From: Gillisella vitis
GTDB taxonomy: Bacteria; Pseudomonadota; Alphaproteobacteria; Rhizobiales; Rhizobiaceae
DNA: 64,000 nucleotides
Direction of reading: 5' to 3'
Assembly (NCBI RefSeq): GCF_021559775.1
Contig: NZ_CP056047.1
Location: forward strand, 3,596,501 to 3,660,500
Shown: in pieces, positions 38,374 to 46,701 of the stretch
Position numbering within the stretch: the first letter of the stretch is position 1
Layout: each line of letters opens with the position of its first letter
The notes under the pieces: model-generated
The model's database searches: none
Seen by the model: only the letters and a program-made list of their open reading frames with translations
What the model was told of the DNA's origin: nothing
Position numbers and translations under genes: made by a program

Positions 38374-38435
38374 AGGTGCGAGCCGCCTTTCGGCTAAAAA
38401 TAGAGCAAACAAGCCGTTGATGCGGCTTGTTTTTC
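38374..38435 (+). ncRNA. Candidate short RNA ending in a terminator
   Basis: Hairpin AGCCG-CCTTT-CGGCT (38381-38395), an A-rich linker and a terminator stem AACAAGCCG/CGGCTTGTT followed by TTTTT form a compact two-hairpin unit. No gene lies just upstream, so the terminator needs some transcript to end. TATGCT and CTATAC near 38364-38373 are possible -10 hexamers, but no good -35 is seen. It could be a small RNA or a leader remnant. Confidence 0.3.
38408..38435 (+). terminator. Rho-independent terminator upstream of the nucleoside operon
   Basis: Stem AACAAGCCG/CGGCTTGTT with a 6-base loop is followed by TTTTTCG. It lies about 195 bases before the binding-protein gene and separates the operon from whatever is transcribed upstream. 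Confidence 0.8.
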
Positions 38436-38471
38436 GTCTTTCAGCTTTAAAAAGCAGCAGCCCTGTTAATA

Positions 38472-38498
38472 TTTACCAGTTGAAAAAAATCTGGTGAA
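38472..38498. promoter_or_regulatory. Candidate operator upstream of the nucleoside operon
   Basis: TTTACCAG and CTGGTGAA form a nearly symmetric pair (7 of 8 bases) separated by 11-12 A-rich bases, about 130 bases before the first gene. A DeoR- or GntR-type repressor could bind here. No such regulator gene is adjacent, so this is a weak inference. Confidence 0.3.
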
Positions 38499-38630
38499 TT
38501 TTTTGGAAAGCCGTGCAAGGATGCGCCCCAGCCGAACCTAAGAGGGGGCGGGCTGGTCTTGTCACGTCGCAATATCCGGCGTGTATGGAAAGCCTATAAA
38601 GAACAACACAAGCAACATCAGGGCTGCACA

Positions 38631-39623
38631 ATGAAGAAATCCCTAATCACGCTGTTTGCCATGGCTGCCATGTCGGCCTCGGCGCTCGCTGCCGACATCA
38701 AGCCGGCGCTCGTCTATGGCACCGGCGGCAAGTTCGACAAATCCTTCAACGAGGCAGCATTCAACGGCGCGGACAAGTTCGAGAAGGAAACCGGCATCAA
38801 GTTCCGGGATTTCGAACCGACCAGCGATACCCAGGGCGAACAGGCAATCCGCAATTTTGCCTCCAAGGGCTTCAGCCCGATTGTCGCGGTATCCTTCGCC
38901 TGGACCTCGGCCATGGAAAAGGTCGCGACCGAGTTTCCAGACACCAAATTCGTGATCGTCGATTCGGTCGTGGAGAAGCCGAATGTCCGCTCGGTGGTCT
39001 TCAAGGAAGAAGAAGGCTCCTATCTGGTTGGTCTGCTGGCCGGCATGGCTTCCAAAACCGGCAAAGTCAGCTTTGTCGGCGGCATGGACATTCCGCTGAT
39101 CCGCAAGTTCGAATGTGGCTATGAGCAGGGCGCCCGCGCTGCCAATCCAAAGATCGAAGTGTTGCAGAACATGGTTGGCACCACGGGTGCTGCCTGGAAC
39201 GATCCGGTTCGCGCTGGCGAGCTGACCAAGAACCAGATGGACCAGGGCTCCGACGTGATTTACGCGGCGGCTGGTGCATCCGGCATCGGCGTGTTGCAGA
39301 CCGCAGCTGATGCCAAGAAACTGTCGATCGGCGTCGATTCGAACCAGAACCATCTGCATCCCGGTTCGGTTCTGACCTCGATGGTCAAGCGCGTCGATCT
39401 TGCTGTCTATAACGCCTATGCGGATGCCAAGGCCGACAAGTTCAAGCCTGGCCTGGAAGTGCTTGGCGTCAAGGAAGACGGCGTAATGGCAGCACTCGAC
39501 GATAACAACAAGGCGTTGATTACACCGGAAATGAAGGCGGCTGTCGAAAAGGCCCGCGCCGATATCATTGCTGGAACAGTCAAGGTTCATGATTACATGG
39601 CAGACAATTCCTGCCCGAAGTGA
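38631..39623 (+). CDS. BMP-family nucleoside-binding ABC protein
   Basis: The 330-residue periplasmic binding protein of a nucleoside-type ABC importer. The start at 38631 puts the signal peptide MKKSLITLFAMAAMSASALA at the N-terminus; the longer in-frame start at 38559 would not. The BMP/PnrA domain shows LVYGTGGKFDKSFNEAAFNG, VGLLAGMASKTGKVSFVGGM and SIGVDSNQNHLHPGSVLTSM. The gene leads an operon with an ATPase, two permeases and nucleoside-degrading enzymes, so purine or pyrimidine nucleosides are the expected ligands. A hairpin terminator follows its stop. Confidence 0.93.
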   Translation: MKKSLITLFAMAAMSASALAADIKPALVYGTGGKFDKSFNEAAFNGADKFEKETGIKFRDFEPTSDTQGEQAIRNFASKGFSPIVAVSFAWTSAMEKVATEFPDTKFVIVDSVVEKPNVRSVVFKEEEGSYLVGLLAGMASKTGKVSFVGGMDIPLIRKFECGYEQGARAANPKIEVLQNMVGTTGAAWNDPVRAGELTKNQMDQGSDVIYAAAGASGIGVLQTAADAKKLSIGVDSNQNHLHPGSVLTSMVKRVDLAVYNAYADAKADKFKPGLEVLGVKEDGVMAALDDNNKALITPEMKAAVEKARADIIAGTVKVHDYMADNSCPK

Positions 39624-39633
39624 TCTGAAACGA

Positions 39634-39666
39634 GGGCGCGAGCGGCATTCCGGCTCGCGCCCTTTT
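39634..39666 (+). terminator. Terminator or stabilising hairpin after the binding-protein gene
   Basis: Arms GGGCGCGAGC and GCTCGCGCCC are followed by TTTT. It lies 10 bases after the stop of the binding-protein gene and should make that mRNA far more abundant than the downstream transporter mRNA. Confidence 0.85.
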
Positions 39667-39675
39667 CATGTCCGT

Positions 39676-39778
39676 TAGAGCGTTTTCGCTTTTCGCCGAA
39701 CAGCGAAAATTCTCTCTCTTTTTGCATTTCCGGACGCAAAACTGCTTCGCACCTTTGCTGGAAATACTCTATCCGGAG
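39676..39778. repeat. Dispersed rhizobial-type repeat between binding protein and ATPase genes
   Basis: The segment contains TTTTCGCT...AGCGAAAA (39683-39709), then GCATTTCCGGACGCAAAAC and CTTTGCTGGAAATACTCT. The second half has the look of a repeat that is very common between rhizobial genes. It ends 8 bases before the ATPase start and includes or touches its ribosome site. No second copy was noticed in this window. Confidence 0.6.
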
Positions 39779-39786
39779 TTTTGCAC

Positions 39787-41298
39787 GTGGCCCAAACCCC
39801 TGCGATTGAACTCATCGGGATCGACAAGAAGTTCGGTCCGGTTCATGCCAACAAGAATATCAACCTGACAGTGGCCAAAGGCTCGATCCATGGCATTATC
39901 GGTGAGAACGGTGCCGGGAAATCGACGCTGATGTCGATCCTCTATGGATTTTACCAGGCAGATAGCGGCGAGATTAAAATCGGTGGCCAGTCCACGGTGA
40001 TTAAGGACAGCCAGGCGGCCATTTCCAGCGGTATCGGCATGGTGCACCAGCATTTCATGCTGGTCGAAAATTTTACCGTGCTGGAAAATGTCATGCTGGG
40101 TGCCGAAGGCGGCGCTTTGCTGGCCAAGGGAACGGCAGCGGCCCGCGCCTCCCTAAAGCAGCTGGAAACGGATTACGGGCTGGATGTCGATCCCGATGCC
40201 GTGGTCGAGGAATTGCCGGTTGGTCGTCAGCAGCGGGTTGAAATTCTGAAAGCGCTGTATCGCGGCGCCGATATTCTCATTCTCGACGAGCCGACAGGGG
40301 TGCTGACGCCCGCTGAGGCCGATCATCTGTTCAAGATCCTGCGTGTTCTGCGCGATCAGGGCAAAACGGTTATCCTGATTACCCACAAACTGCGGGAAAT
40401 CATGGCGATCACCGATACGGTTTCCGTCATGCGGCGCGGCGAAATCGTTGCCACCCGCAAGACGGCGGAGACATCAGTGGAGGAATTGGCGGAACTGATG
40501 GTTGGCCGCCGGGTGCTGCTGCGGGTCGACAAGCAGCCTGCACAGCCGCGAGACGTTCTGCTGTCGGTGCGCAACCTGACCGTCAAGGATAGTCGCGGCG
40601 TCATCATGGTCGATGATGTGTCCTTCGATGTGCGCGAAGGTGAGATTGTCGGCATTGCCGGTGTGGCTGGCAATGGTCAAAGCGAGTTGCTGGAAGCGAT
40701 CACCGGCATTCGCAAGCCGATGTCGGGCGAGATCCTCATCGCTGGCAAATTGGTGACCGGTTATGATCCGGCCCGATTGAGAGATCTTGGGCTTGCCCAT
40801 ATCCCTGAAGATCGCCACCATATGGGCCTCGTCCTGCCCTTTGAGGAAAGCCAGAACGCTATTCTCGGCTATCATCGTGACGAGCGCTATGGAAAAGGCA
40901 TGTTTCTCGATCCGAAGGCGATCCGCGCCGCTGCCGAGGTCGAGATTGCCAAATATGACATCCGCCCACCCAATCCCCGCTTGAAGACGGCTAATTTTTC
41001 CGGTGGCAATCAGCAGAAAATCGTCGTTGCCCGCGAGATCGAGCGCGATCCGAATGTGCTGATCATCGGCCAGCCGACCCGTGGCGTCGATATTGGTGCC
41101 ATTGAGTTCATTCACCGGCGCATCGTCGAAACCCGTGACAAGGGCAAGGCGCTGCTGCTGGTCTCGGTGGAACTGGATGAAATCCGCTCCTTGTCCGACC
41201 GCATCCTGGTGATGTTCGCCGGCAAGGTGGTGGGTGAAAAGACGGCAGATGCCGATGAACAGACGCTGGGCCTGATGATGGCCGGCATTGCCGCTTGA
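39787..41298 (+). CDS. Nucleoside ABC importer, dual ATP-binding protein
   Basis: About 503 residues from the GTG at 39787, chosen because GGAG lies 8 bases upstream; the TTG at 39781 is too close. There are two fused ABC domains. The first is complete (Walker A GENGAGKSTLM, Walker B ILILDEPTGVLT; its signature is degenerate, VEELPVGRQQRVEILKAL). The second has GVAGNGQSELLEAI in place of a canonical Walker A and FSGGNQQKIVVAREI, the usual asymmetry of sugar/nucleoside importers of the RbsA/YufO type. It works with the two permeases downstream. Confidence 0.94.
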   Translation: MAQTPAIELIGIDKKFGPVHANKNINLTVAKGSIHGIIGENGAGKSTLMSILYGFYQADSGEIKIGGQSTVIKDSQAAISSGIGMVHQHFMLVENFTVLENVMLGAEGGALLAKGTAAARASLKQLETDYGLDVDPDAVVEELPVGRQQRVEILKALYRGADILILDEPTGVLTPAEADHLFKILRVLRDQGKTVILITHKLREIMAITDTVSVMRRGEIVATRKTAETSVEELAELMVGRRVLLRVDKQPAQPRDVLLSVRNLTVKDSRGVIMVDDVSFDVREGEIVGIAGVAGNGQSELLEAITGIRKPMSGEILIAGKLVTGYDPARLRDLGLAHIPEDRHHMGLVLPFEESQNAILGYHRDERYGKGMFLDPKAIRAAAEVEIAKYDIRPPNPRLKTANFSGGNQQKIVVAREIERDPNVLIIGQPTRGVDIGAIEFIHRRIVETRDKGKALLLVSVELDEIRSLSDRILVMFAGKVVGEKTADADEQTLGLMMAGIAA

Positions 41299-41305
41299 GG
41301 TTTTG

Positions 41306-42436
41306 ATGAGTACCGCTTCCATTCCGCTGCCGAACTGGATCACCTACGGGCTTTTGCCGGTAATCAACCTGCTCTTGGCTTTTTTGATTTCCGGCCTGGT
41401 CGTGTGGATCATCGGTGAAAATCCCTGGGACGCGCTGGTCCTCATGCTTCAAGGCGCGTTGGGTCGCGGTGAAGGCATTGGCTTTACGCTCTATTATGCC
41501 ACCAATTTCATCTTTACCGGCCTGTCGGTTGCTGTTGCCTATCATGCAGGACTGTTCAATATCGGCTCCGAAGGTCAGGCCTATGTCGGTGGTCTCGGGG
41601 CGGCCCTGGTGGCCTTGGCATTGGACCGTTATTGTCCCTGGTATGTCACCATGCCGTTTGCAGTGATCGGGGCGGCTCTGTTTGGGGCTGCCTGGGCATT
41701 GATCCCTGCTTGGTTGCAGGCAAAGCGCGGCAGCCATATCGTTATCACCACCATCATGTTCAACTTCATCGGCGCGGCGCTGATGGTGTATCTGCTGGTG
41801 CATGTGCTGATCGTGCCGGGCAAGATGGCGCCGGAAACCCGGACCTTTCTTGAAGGTGGACAATTGCCGAAGCTGGATTGGTTGATGGCGCTGTTTGGCC
41901 TGAAACTCGGCCCGGCACCCTTCAACGTCTCCTTCATCATCGCTCTTGTGATGGCTTTCGCCGTCTGGGTGCTGATCTGGCGCACCAAGCTTGGCTATGA
42001 AATGCGCACGCTCGGCATCAGCCGGTCCGCGGCGGCCTATGCCGGTATTCCCTATGTGAAGATCGTTATCATCACCATGCTGATATCAGGTGGCCTTGCC
42101 GGTATGATGTCGCTGAATACGGTGATGGGCGCTTCCGCTCGCCTCCAGGTGGAATTCGTCGGTGGCGCGGGCTTTGTCGGTATCGCGGTCAGCCTGATGG
42201 GCCGCAGCCATCCGCTCGGTATCGTTATCGCCGCCATTCTGTTCGGCGTGCTCTACCAGGGCGGCGCGGAACTGTCCTTCGACATGCCGAATATTACCCG
42301 CGACATGATCGTCGTCATCCAGGGTCTGGTGATCCTGTTTGCGGGCGCGCTGGAGTTTATGTTCCGACCGGCGCTGGTGCGTTTCTACCAGACGATTGCC
42401 CGCCCGGCTGCTCGCCCCGCCCCGTCAAGCAAGTGA
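41306..42436 (+). CDS. Nucleoside ABC importer permease 1
   Basis: A 376-residue BPD_transp_2-family permease (YufP-like) with about 8-10 membrane segments. The start at 41306 has TTGAGG upstream. Conserved loops include AGLFNIGSEGQAYVGGLGAA and, in the C-terminal half, GAGFVGIAVSLMGRSHPLG. It overlaps or abuts the ATPase gene (8 bases) and precedes permease 2 by 12 bases. Confidence 0.93.
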   Translation: MSTASIPLPNWITYGLLPVINLLLAFLISGLVVWIIGENPWDALVLMLQGALGRGEGIGFTLYYATNFIFTGLSVAVAYHAGLFNIGSEGQAYVGGLGAALVALALDRYCPWYVTMPFAVIGAALFGAAWALIPAWLQAKRGSHIVITTIMFNFIGAALMVYLLVHVLIVPGKMAPETRTFLEGGQLPKLDWLMALFGLKLGPAPFNVSFIIALVMAFAVWVLIWRTKLGYEMRTLGISRSAAAYAGIPYVKIVIITMLISGGLAGMMSLNTVMGASARLQVEFVGGAGFVGIAVSLMGRSHPLGIVIAAILFGVLYQGGAELSFDMPNITRDMIVVIQGLVILFAGALEFMFRPALVRFYQTIARPAARPAPSSK

Positions 42437-42448
42437 GGATCTGACGAT

Positions 42449-43420
42449 ATGGATAATTTCGAAATGATCGTTAGCATCCTGGGCTCCACGGTACGCTTGT
42501 CGATTCCGCTGATTTTCACGGCGCTGGCCGGGCTATTTTCCGAACGGGCCGGGGTGTTCGACATCGGGTTGGAAGGCAAGATGCTGGCCGGTGCTTTCGC
42601 AGCGGCCTGCGTTGCCTACCTCACCGGCTCGGCCTGGGCGGGGCTGGCAGGCGGCATTGCGGTGTCCATCGGCTTTTCGCTGATCCACGGCTTTGCCTCG
42701 ATTACCAATCGCGGCAATCAGATCATTTCCGGCGTGGCGCTGAATTTCGTCGCAGCCGGTTTGACGGCGGTGCTGGGACAGGCCTGGTTCAGCCAGGGCG
42801 GACGCACCCCGCAGCTGCCGGGTGATGCGCGCTTTCAGCCGATTGTGCTTCCAGGCACTGATGCTCTGCGTGACGTGCCGTTTCTCGGCCCTCTCTATGC
42901 CAATGTGGTTTCCGGCAACAATGCCTTGACCTATCTGGCCTTTCTGGCCGTGCCACTCAGCTGGTGGGTGCTGTATCGCACCCGTTTTGGCCTCAGGCTG
43001 CGGGCGGTGGGCGAAAATCCTGGTGCGGTCGATACGGCAGGGATTTCCGTGGCTTGGCTGCGCTACCGGGCGGTGATCGTTGCAGGCTTTCTCTGCGGTT
43101 TTGCCGGAGCCTATCTGGCCATCGCCCAATCGGCTGCCTTCATCCGCGATATGTCGGCGGGCAAGGGCTATATCGCGCTTGCCGCGCTGATCTTTGCCAA
43201 ATGGAAACCGGTGCCTGTGATGTTCGCCTGCCTGCTGTTCGGCTTTCTCGATGCCATGTCCAATTTCATGCAGGGCAAGGCAGTGCCGGGCATTGGTGAA
43301 GTGCCGGTACAGATTTTCCAGGCTCTGCCCTATATTCTCACCTGTATTCTGCTGGCTGGTTTTATCGGAGCGGCCAATGGTCCGAAGGCGGGCGGCGTGC
43401 CCTATGTGAAGGAACGGTAA
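42449..43420 (+). CDS. Nucleoside ABC importer permease 2
   Basis: A 323-residue second permease of the BPD_transp_2 family (YufQ-like). Motifs FSERAGVFDIGLEGKMLAGA and GRNT-like MSAGKGYIALAALIFAKWKP are typical. It should form the heterodimeric channel with permease 1. The cytidine deaminase gene begins 1 base after its stop. Confidence 0.93.
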   Translation: MDNFEMIVSILGSTVRLSIPLIFTALAGLFSERAGVFDIGLEGKMLAGAFAAACVAYLTGSAWAGLAGGIAVSIGFSLIHGFASITNRGNQIISGVALNFVAAGLTAVLGQAWFSQGGRTPQLPGDARFQPIVLPGTDALRDVPFLGPLYANVVSGNNALTYLAFLAVPLSWWVLYRTRFGLRLRAVGENPGAVDTAGISVAWLRYRAVIVAGFLCGFAGAYLAIAQSAAFIRDMSAGKGYIALAALIFAKWKPVPVMFACLLFGFLDAMSNFMQGKAVPGIGEVPVQIFQALPYILTCILLAGFIGAANGPKAGGVPYVKER

Positions 43421-43421
43421 T

Positions 43422-43814
43422 ATGTCTCACGACCTGTTCGAGGCGGCCCGCGATGCCATGCGCCATGCCCATGCGCCCTATTCGAAATTTCCGGTCGGTG
43501 CTGCGATCCGCGCCGATGACGGCAAGATCTATGCTGGCGCCAATATCGAGAACCTGTCTTTTCCTCAAGGCTGGTGCGCCGAGCCGACGGCCATCGGCTG
43601 CATGATCATGGGCGGCGGACGGAAAATCGTCGAGATTGCCGTCATCGCCGAAAAGCTGGCGCTTTGCCCACCTTGCGGTGGCTGCCGCCAGAAGATCCGG
43701 GAATTTGCTTCACCTGAGACGAAAATCTACCTCTGCGACGACGTAGGCGTGCAAAAGGTGATGAGCATGGATGAATTGCTGCCCTTCAGCTTTGCGACGG
43801 ATACACTCGGATGA
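43422..43814 (+). CDS. cdd: Cytidine deaminase
   Basis: A 130-residue tetrameric-type enzyme that converts (deoxy)cytidine to (deoxy)uridine. Zinc and proton-shuttle motifs are CAEPTAIGCMI (Cys-Ala-Glu) and PPCGGCRQKIREF. The N-terminal HAPYSKFPVGAAI is the substrate site. Its stop overlaps the punA start by 4 bases, so imported cytidine is presumably fed to the phosphorylases. Confidence 0.95.
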   Translation: MSHDLFEAARDAMRHAHAPYSKFPVGAAIRADDGKIYAGANIENLSFPQGWCAEPTAIGCMIMGGGRKIVEIAVIAEKLALCPPCGGCRQKIREFASPETKIYLCDDVGVQKVMSMDELLPFSFATDTLG

Positions 43815-44620
43815 CCCCGGCGGTCGATCTGCTCATCGACAGGCTGAACGGGCTTCTGCCACGCATTGCTATCGTGCTCGGTTCCGGCCTTGGCGGATTG
43901 GTGGACGAAGTGGAGAATGCGGTTCGTATTCCCTTTGCCGACATACCGGGTTTTCCGCAGGGCGGCGTTTCCGGCCATGCCAAGGAGTTGGTGGCCGGGC
44001 TTTTCGCCGGTCAGCCGATTATCATGCTGGCGGGCAGGGTGCATTATTACGAAGCGGGTGATGCCGCGGCCATGCGGTTGCCCATCGAGACGCTGGCAGC
44101 GCTTGGCGTCACGACGCTGATCCTGACCAATGCCGCCGGTTCCTTGCGGGCCGACATGCCGCCCGGTTCGGTGATGCAGTTGATTGACCACATTAATTTT
44201 TCTGGCCGTAATCCGCTGATCGGCGAGACGGGGGATGGGCGGTTCGTCGGCATGACCCAGGCCTATGACGGCGAATTGGCCGAGGCCATGCGCCGTGCGG
44301 CAGACGCTGAAGACATTTCCCTGTCATCCGGTGTCTATATGTGGTTTTCTGGACCAAGTTTTGAGACGCCAGCGGAAATCCGCATGGCGCGGACGCTGGG
44401 TGCCGATGCGGTCGGCATGTCCACCGTGCCGGAAGTCATCCTGGCACGTTTTTTTGGCCTGAAGGTTGCGGCGGCGTCGGTTATCACCAATTATGGAGCA
44501 GGGATGACGGGTGCCGAACTCAGCCACGAGGAAACCAAGGACATGGCCCCGATTGGCGGGAGACGGCTTGCCGCCATCCTCAAGCGAATGATCGTTCATG
44601 GAGGAGCAGATCTTGGATAG
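43811..44620 (+). CDS. punA: Purine-nucleoside phosphorylase (trimeric type)
   Basis: Phosphorolyses (deoxy)inosine and guanosine to base and (deoxy)ribose 1-phosphate. The 269 residues match the trimeric PNP/MTAP family. Phosphate-binding IVLGSGLGGLVDEV, GRVHYYEAGD, LILTNAAGSLRADMPPG and GPSFETPAEIRM are visible. It overlaps cdd and deoC. Confidence 0.94.
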   Translation: MTPAVDLLIDRLNGLLPRIAIVLGSGLGGLVDEVENAVRIPFADIPGFPQGGVSGHAKELVAGLFAGQPIIMLAGRVHYYEAGDAAAMRLPIETLAALGVTTLILTNAAGSLRADMPPGSVMQLIDHINFSGRNPLIGETGDGRFVGMTQAYDGELAEAMRRAADAEDISLSSGVYMWFSGPSFETPAEIRMARTLGADAVGMSTVPEVILARFFGLKVAAASVITNYGAGMTGAELSHEETKDMAPIGGRRLAAILKRMIVHGGADLG

Positions 44621-45386
44621 CCGTGAACTGCGCGAATGCGCTGCCGTTGCCCTGTCGGTGCTGGATCTGACCAATCTGAAAGACGATTGCAGACCCGAAG
44701 AGATCGATGACCTGTGCGCCCGTGCCGTCACGCCATTCGGTCACACGGCGGCGATCTGCATCTGGCCGCGCTTTGTCGCCCAGGCGCGTGGCCTGCTTGG
44801 CCATGACGGCCAATTGAAAATCGCAACGGTGGTCAATTTCCCCTCGGGCGATCTTGATATTGCGACGGTTGTCGCGGAAACCGAAGCGGCTCTGGCCGAT
44901 GGTGCCGACGAGATCGATCTGGTCATCCCCTACCATGCTTTTATCGAAGGCGATGAAACGGCTGTGGCGGAGATGATACGGGCTGTCAGAGCCGTGATCG
45001 CCTCGCCCGCAATTCTCAAGGTCATTCTGGAAACCGGTGAGCTGAAAAGCGCCGCCCTTATCCGCCGCGCCTCGCAGATTGCGATTGCCGAAGGTGCGGA
45101 TTTCATCAAGACATCGACCGGCAAGGTTACGGTCAACGCCACCCTGGAAGCAGCTGATATCATGCTCCAGGAAATCCGCGACAGCGGCCGCAAGGTCGGC
45201 TTCAAGCCAGCGGGTGGCATTTCCACGGTCAAGGATGCCAGCCTCTATTTCCGCCACGCCAGCGCGATCATGGGCGAGGATTGGGTGATGCCCTCCACCT
45301 TTCGTTTCGGCGCGTCGGGCCTGTTGAATGATATTCTGGCCATTCTATCCGGCGAAAAATCCTCAGGCCCAGCCAGCGGTTATTGA
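44613..45386 (+). CDS. deoC: Deoxyribose-phosphate aldolase
   Basis: Cleaves 2-deoxyribose 5-phosphate to glyceraldehyde 3-phosphate and acetaldehyde. The TTG at 44613 is preferred, because GGAGGAG lies 6 bases before it; an in-frame ATG at 44598 lacks a ribosome site and would add 5 residues. From the TTG the product is 257 residues. The Schiff-base Lys is in FIKTSTGKVTVNAT, and the proton-relay Lys in GFKPAGGIS. The gene overlaps the end of punA by 8 bases and precedes deoA by 1 base. Confidence 0.94.
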   Translation: MDSRELRECAAVALSVLDLTNLKDDCRPEEIDDLCARAVTPFGHTAAICIWPRFVAQARGLLGHDGQLKIATVVNFPSGDLDIATVVAETEAALADGADEIDLVIPYHAFIEGDETAVAEMIRAVRAVIASPAILKVILETGELKSAALIRRASQIAIAEGADFIKTSTGKVTVNATLEAADIMLQEIRDSGRKVGFKPAGGISTVKDASLYFRHASAIMGEDWVMPSTFRFGASGLLNDILAILSGEKSSGPASGY

Positions 45387-45387
45387 T

Positions 45388-46701
45388 ATGCAGGCTGTGG
45401 AGATCATTCGCCGCAAGCGCGACGGAGAGGCGCTTTCCAGCGCCGATCTCCAGGCCTTCATCCGCGCCTTGAGCCGGGATGAACTGTCGGAAGGGCAGAT
45501 CGCCGCCTTTGCCATGGCGGTCTTTTTACGGGGCATGAGCGATGCCGAGACGGTGGCGCTGACCTTGGCGATGCGCGACAGCGGTACTGTTCTGTCGTGG
45601 AAGACGGCGGGCCGTCCCGTGGCCGACAAGCATTCCACCGGCGGCGTTGGCGACAATGTCTCGCTGATGCTGTCCCCGATGATGGCCGCCTGCGGGCTGG
45701 CCGTGCCGATGATTTCCGGGCGGGGACTTGGTCATACCGGCGGGACGCTGGACAAGCTGGAATCGATACCCGGCTATGATATTGCGCCGGATGCCTCGGT
45801 CTTCCGTGCCTTGGTGGAGGAGATTGGTTGTGCCATCATCGGCCAGACCGCAGACCTCGCTCCCGCCGACAAACGGCTTTACGCGGTTCGCGATGTGACG
45901 GCGACGGTGGAATCTGTGCCGTTGATCACCGCCTCCATTCTCTCCAAGAAACTCGCGAGTGGGTTGGAGAGCCTGGTGATGGATGTCAAATTCGGCAATG
46001 GCGCCTTCATGGGCCAGGTGGAAGAGGCTCGGGCGCTTACACGCTCACTGGTGGCGGTCGCCAATGGCGCAGGCACCAGAACCTCGGCGCTGCTGACCGA
46101 TATGAACGAGCCCTTGGCGGATTGTGCGGGCAATGCCGTGGAAATAGCCAATGCGGTCGCCTTCCTGAAAGGTGACAAGGTGGGGACGCGGCTGGAAACC
46201 GTGACACTGGCGCTCGGTGCCGAGATGCTGGTCAATGCCGGGGTTGAGCCGGATCGGAACGCCGCTGACATCAGATGTCGCCAAGCCCTGGAAAGTGGTC
46301 GAGCTGCCGAGATTTTCGGACGCATGGTGCATGGGCTGGGCGGGCCGGTGGATTTCATCGACAGGGTTGGGCAATATCTCCCCAAATCGGTGCTCGACAT
46401 TCCGGTTCTTGCCACGCAATCCGGCTTCGTTTCCACGGTCGCCACCCGCGATATTGGTCTTGCAGTCATCGACCTTGGCGGAGGTCGTCGTAGAGCTTCG
46501 GACAGGATTGACCATTCTGTTGGCTTCAGCGGCTTCCTGCCGGTAGGGACCGCTGTTTCCAAAGGCGACGTTCTGGCCGTGGTCCATGCCGCCGATGAAG
46601 CCAGCGGCACCCGTGCCGCGCAGGTCATCGCGGCAAGCTTTGCCATCGGCGATGAAGCGCTGGTGCCGGGACCTGCTGTTGTTGAGCGGTTGAGTGCCTA
46701 G
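45388..46701 (+). CDS. deoA: Thymidine phosphorylase
   Basis: Phosphorolyses thymidine (and deoxyuridine) to base and deoxyribose 1-phosphate. The start at 45388 gives 437 residues, close to E. coli DeoA (440); the frame is open to 45328 inside deoC. The phosphate-binding loop is KHSTGGVGDNVSL, with MISGRGLGHTGGTLDKLE and the C-terminal PYNP domain at about 350-430. It ends the nucleoside operon. Deoxyribose 1-phosphate made here would need DeoB, encoded at 15.7 kb. Confidence 0.96.
   Translation: MQAVEIIRRKRDGEALSSADLQAFIRALSRDELSEGQIAAFAMAVFLRGMSDAETVALTLAMRDSGTVLSWKTAGRPVADKHSTGGVGDNVSLMLSPMMAACGLAVPMISGRGLGHTGGTLDKLESIPGYDIAPDASVFRALVEEIGCAIIGQTADLAPADKRLYAVRDVTATVESVPLITASILSKKLASGLESLVMDVKFGNGAFMGQVEEARALTRSLVAVANGAGTRTSALLTDMNEPLADCAGNAVEIANAVAFLKGDKVGTRLETVTLALGAEMLVNAGVEPDRNAADIRCRQALESGRAAEIFGRMVHGLGGPVDFIDRVGQYLPKSVLDIPVLATQSGFVSTVATRDIGLAVIDLGGGRRRASDRIDHSVGFSGFLPVGTAVSKGDVLAVVHAADEASGTRAAQVIAASFAIGDEALVPGPAVVERLSA

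Larger units (their letters stand above)
38171..38630. other. Long leader and intergenic region before the nucleoside operon
   Basis: About 460 bases without a called gene. From left to right it holds an imperfect palindrome (38185-38230, ends ATGACGTC and GACGTCAT), a hairpin (AGCCG/CGGCT at 38381-38395), a terminator (38408-38435) and an interrupted palindrome (38472-38498). A GC-rich hairpin lies near 38530-38550. The promoter of the nucleoside operon must lie after the terminator. Confidence 0.5.

Noticed and set aside
38559..38630. N-terminal extension of the BMP-type binding protein
   Set aside because: It would bury the signal peptide 24 residues inside the protein.
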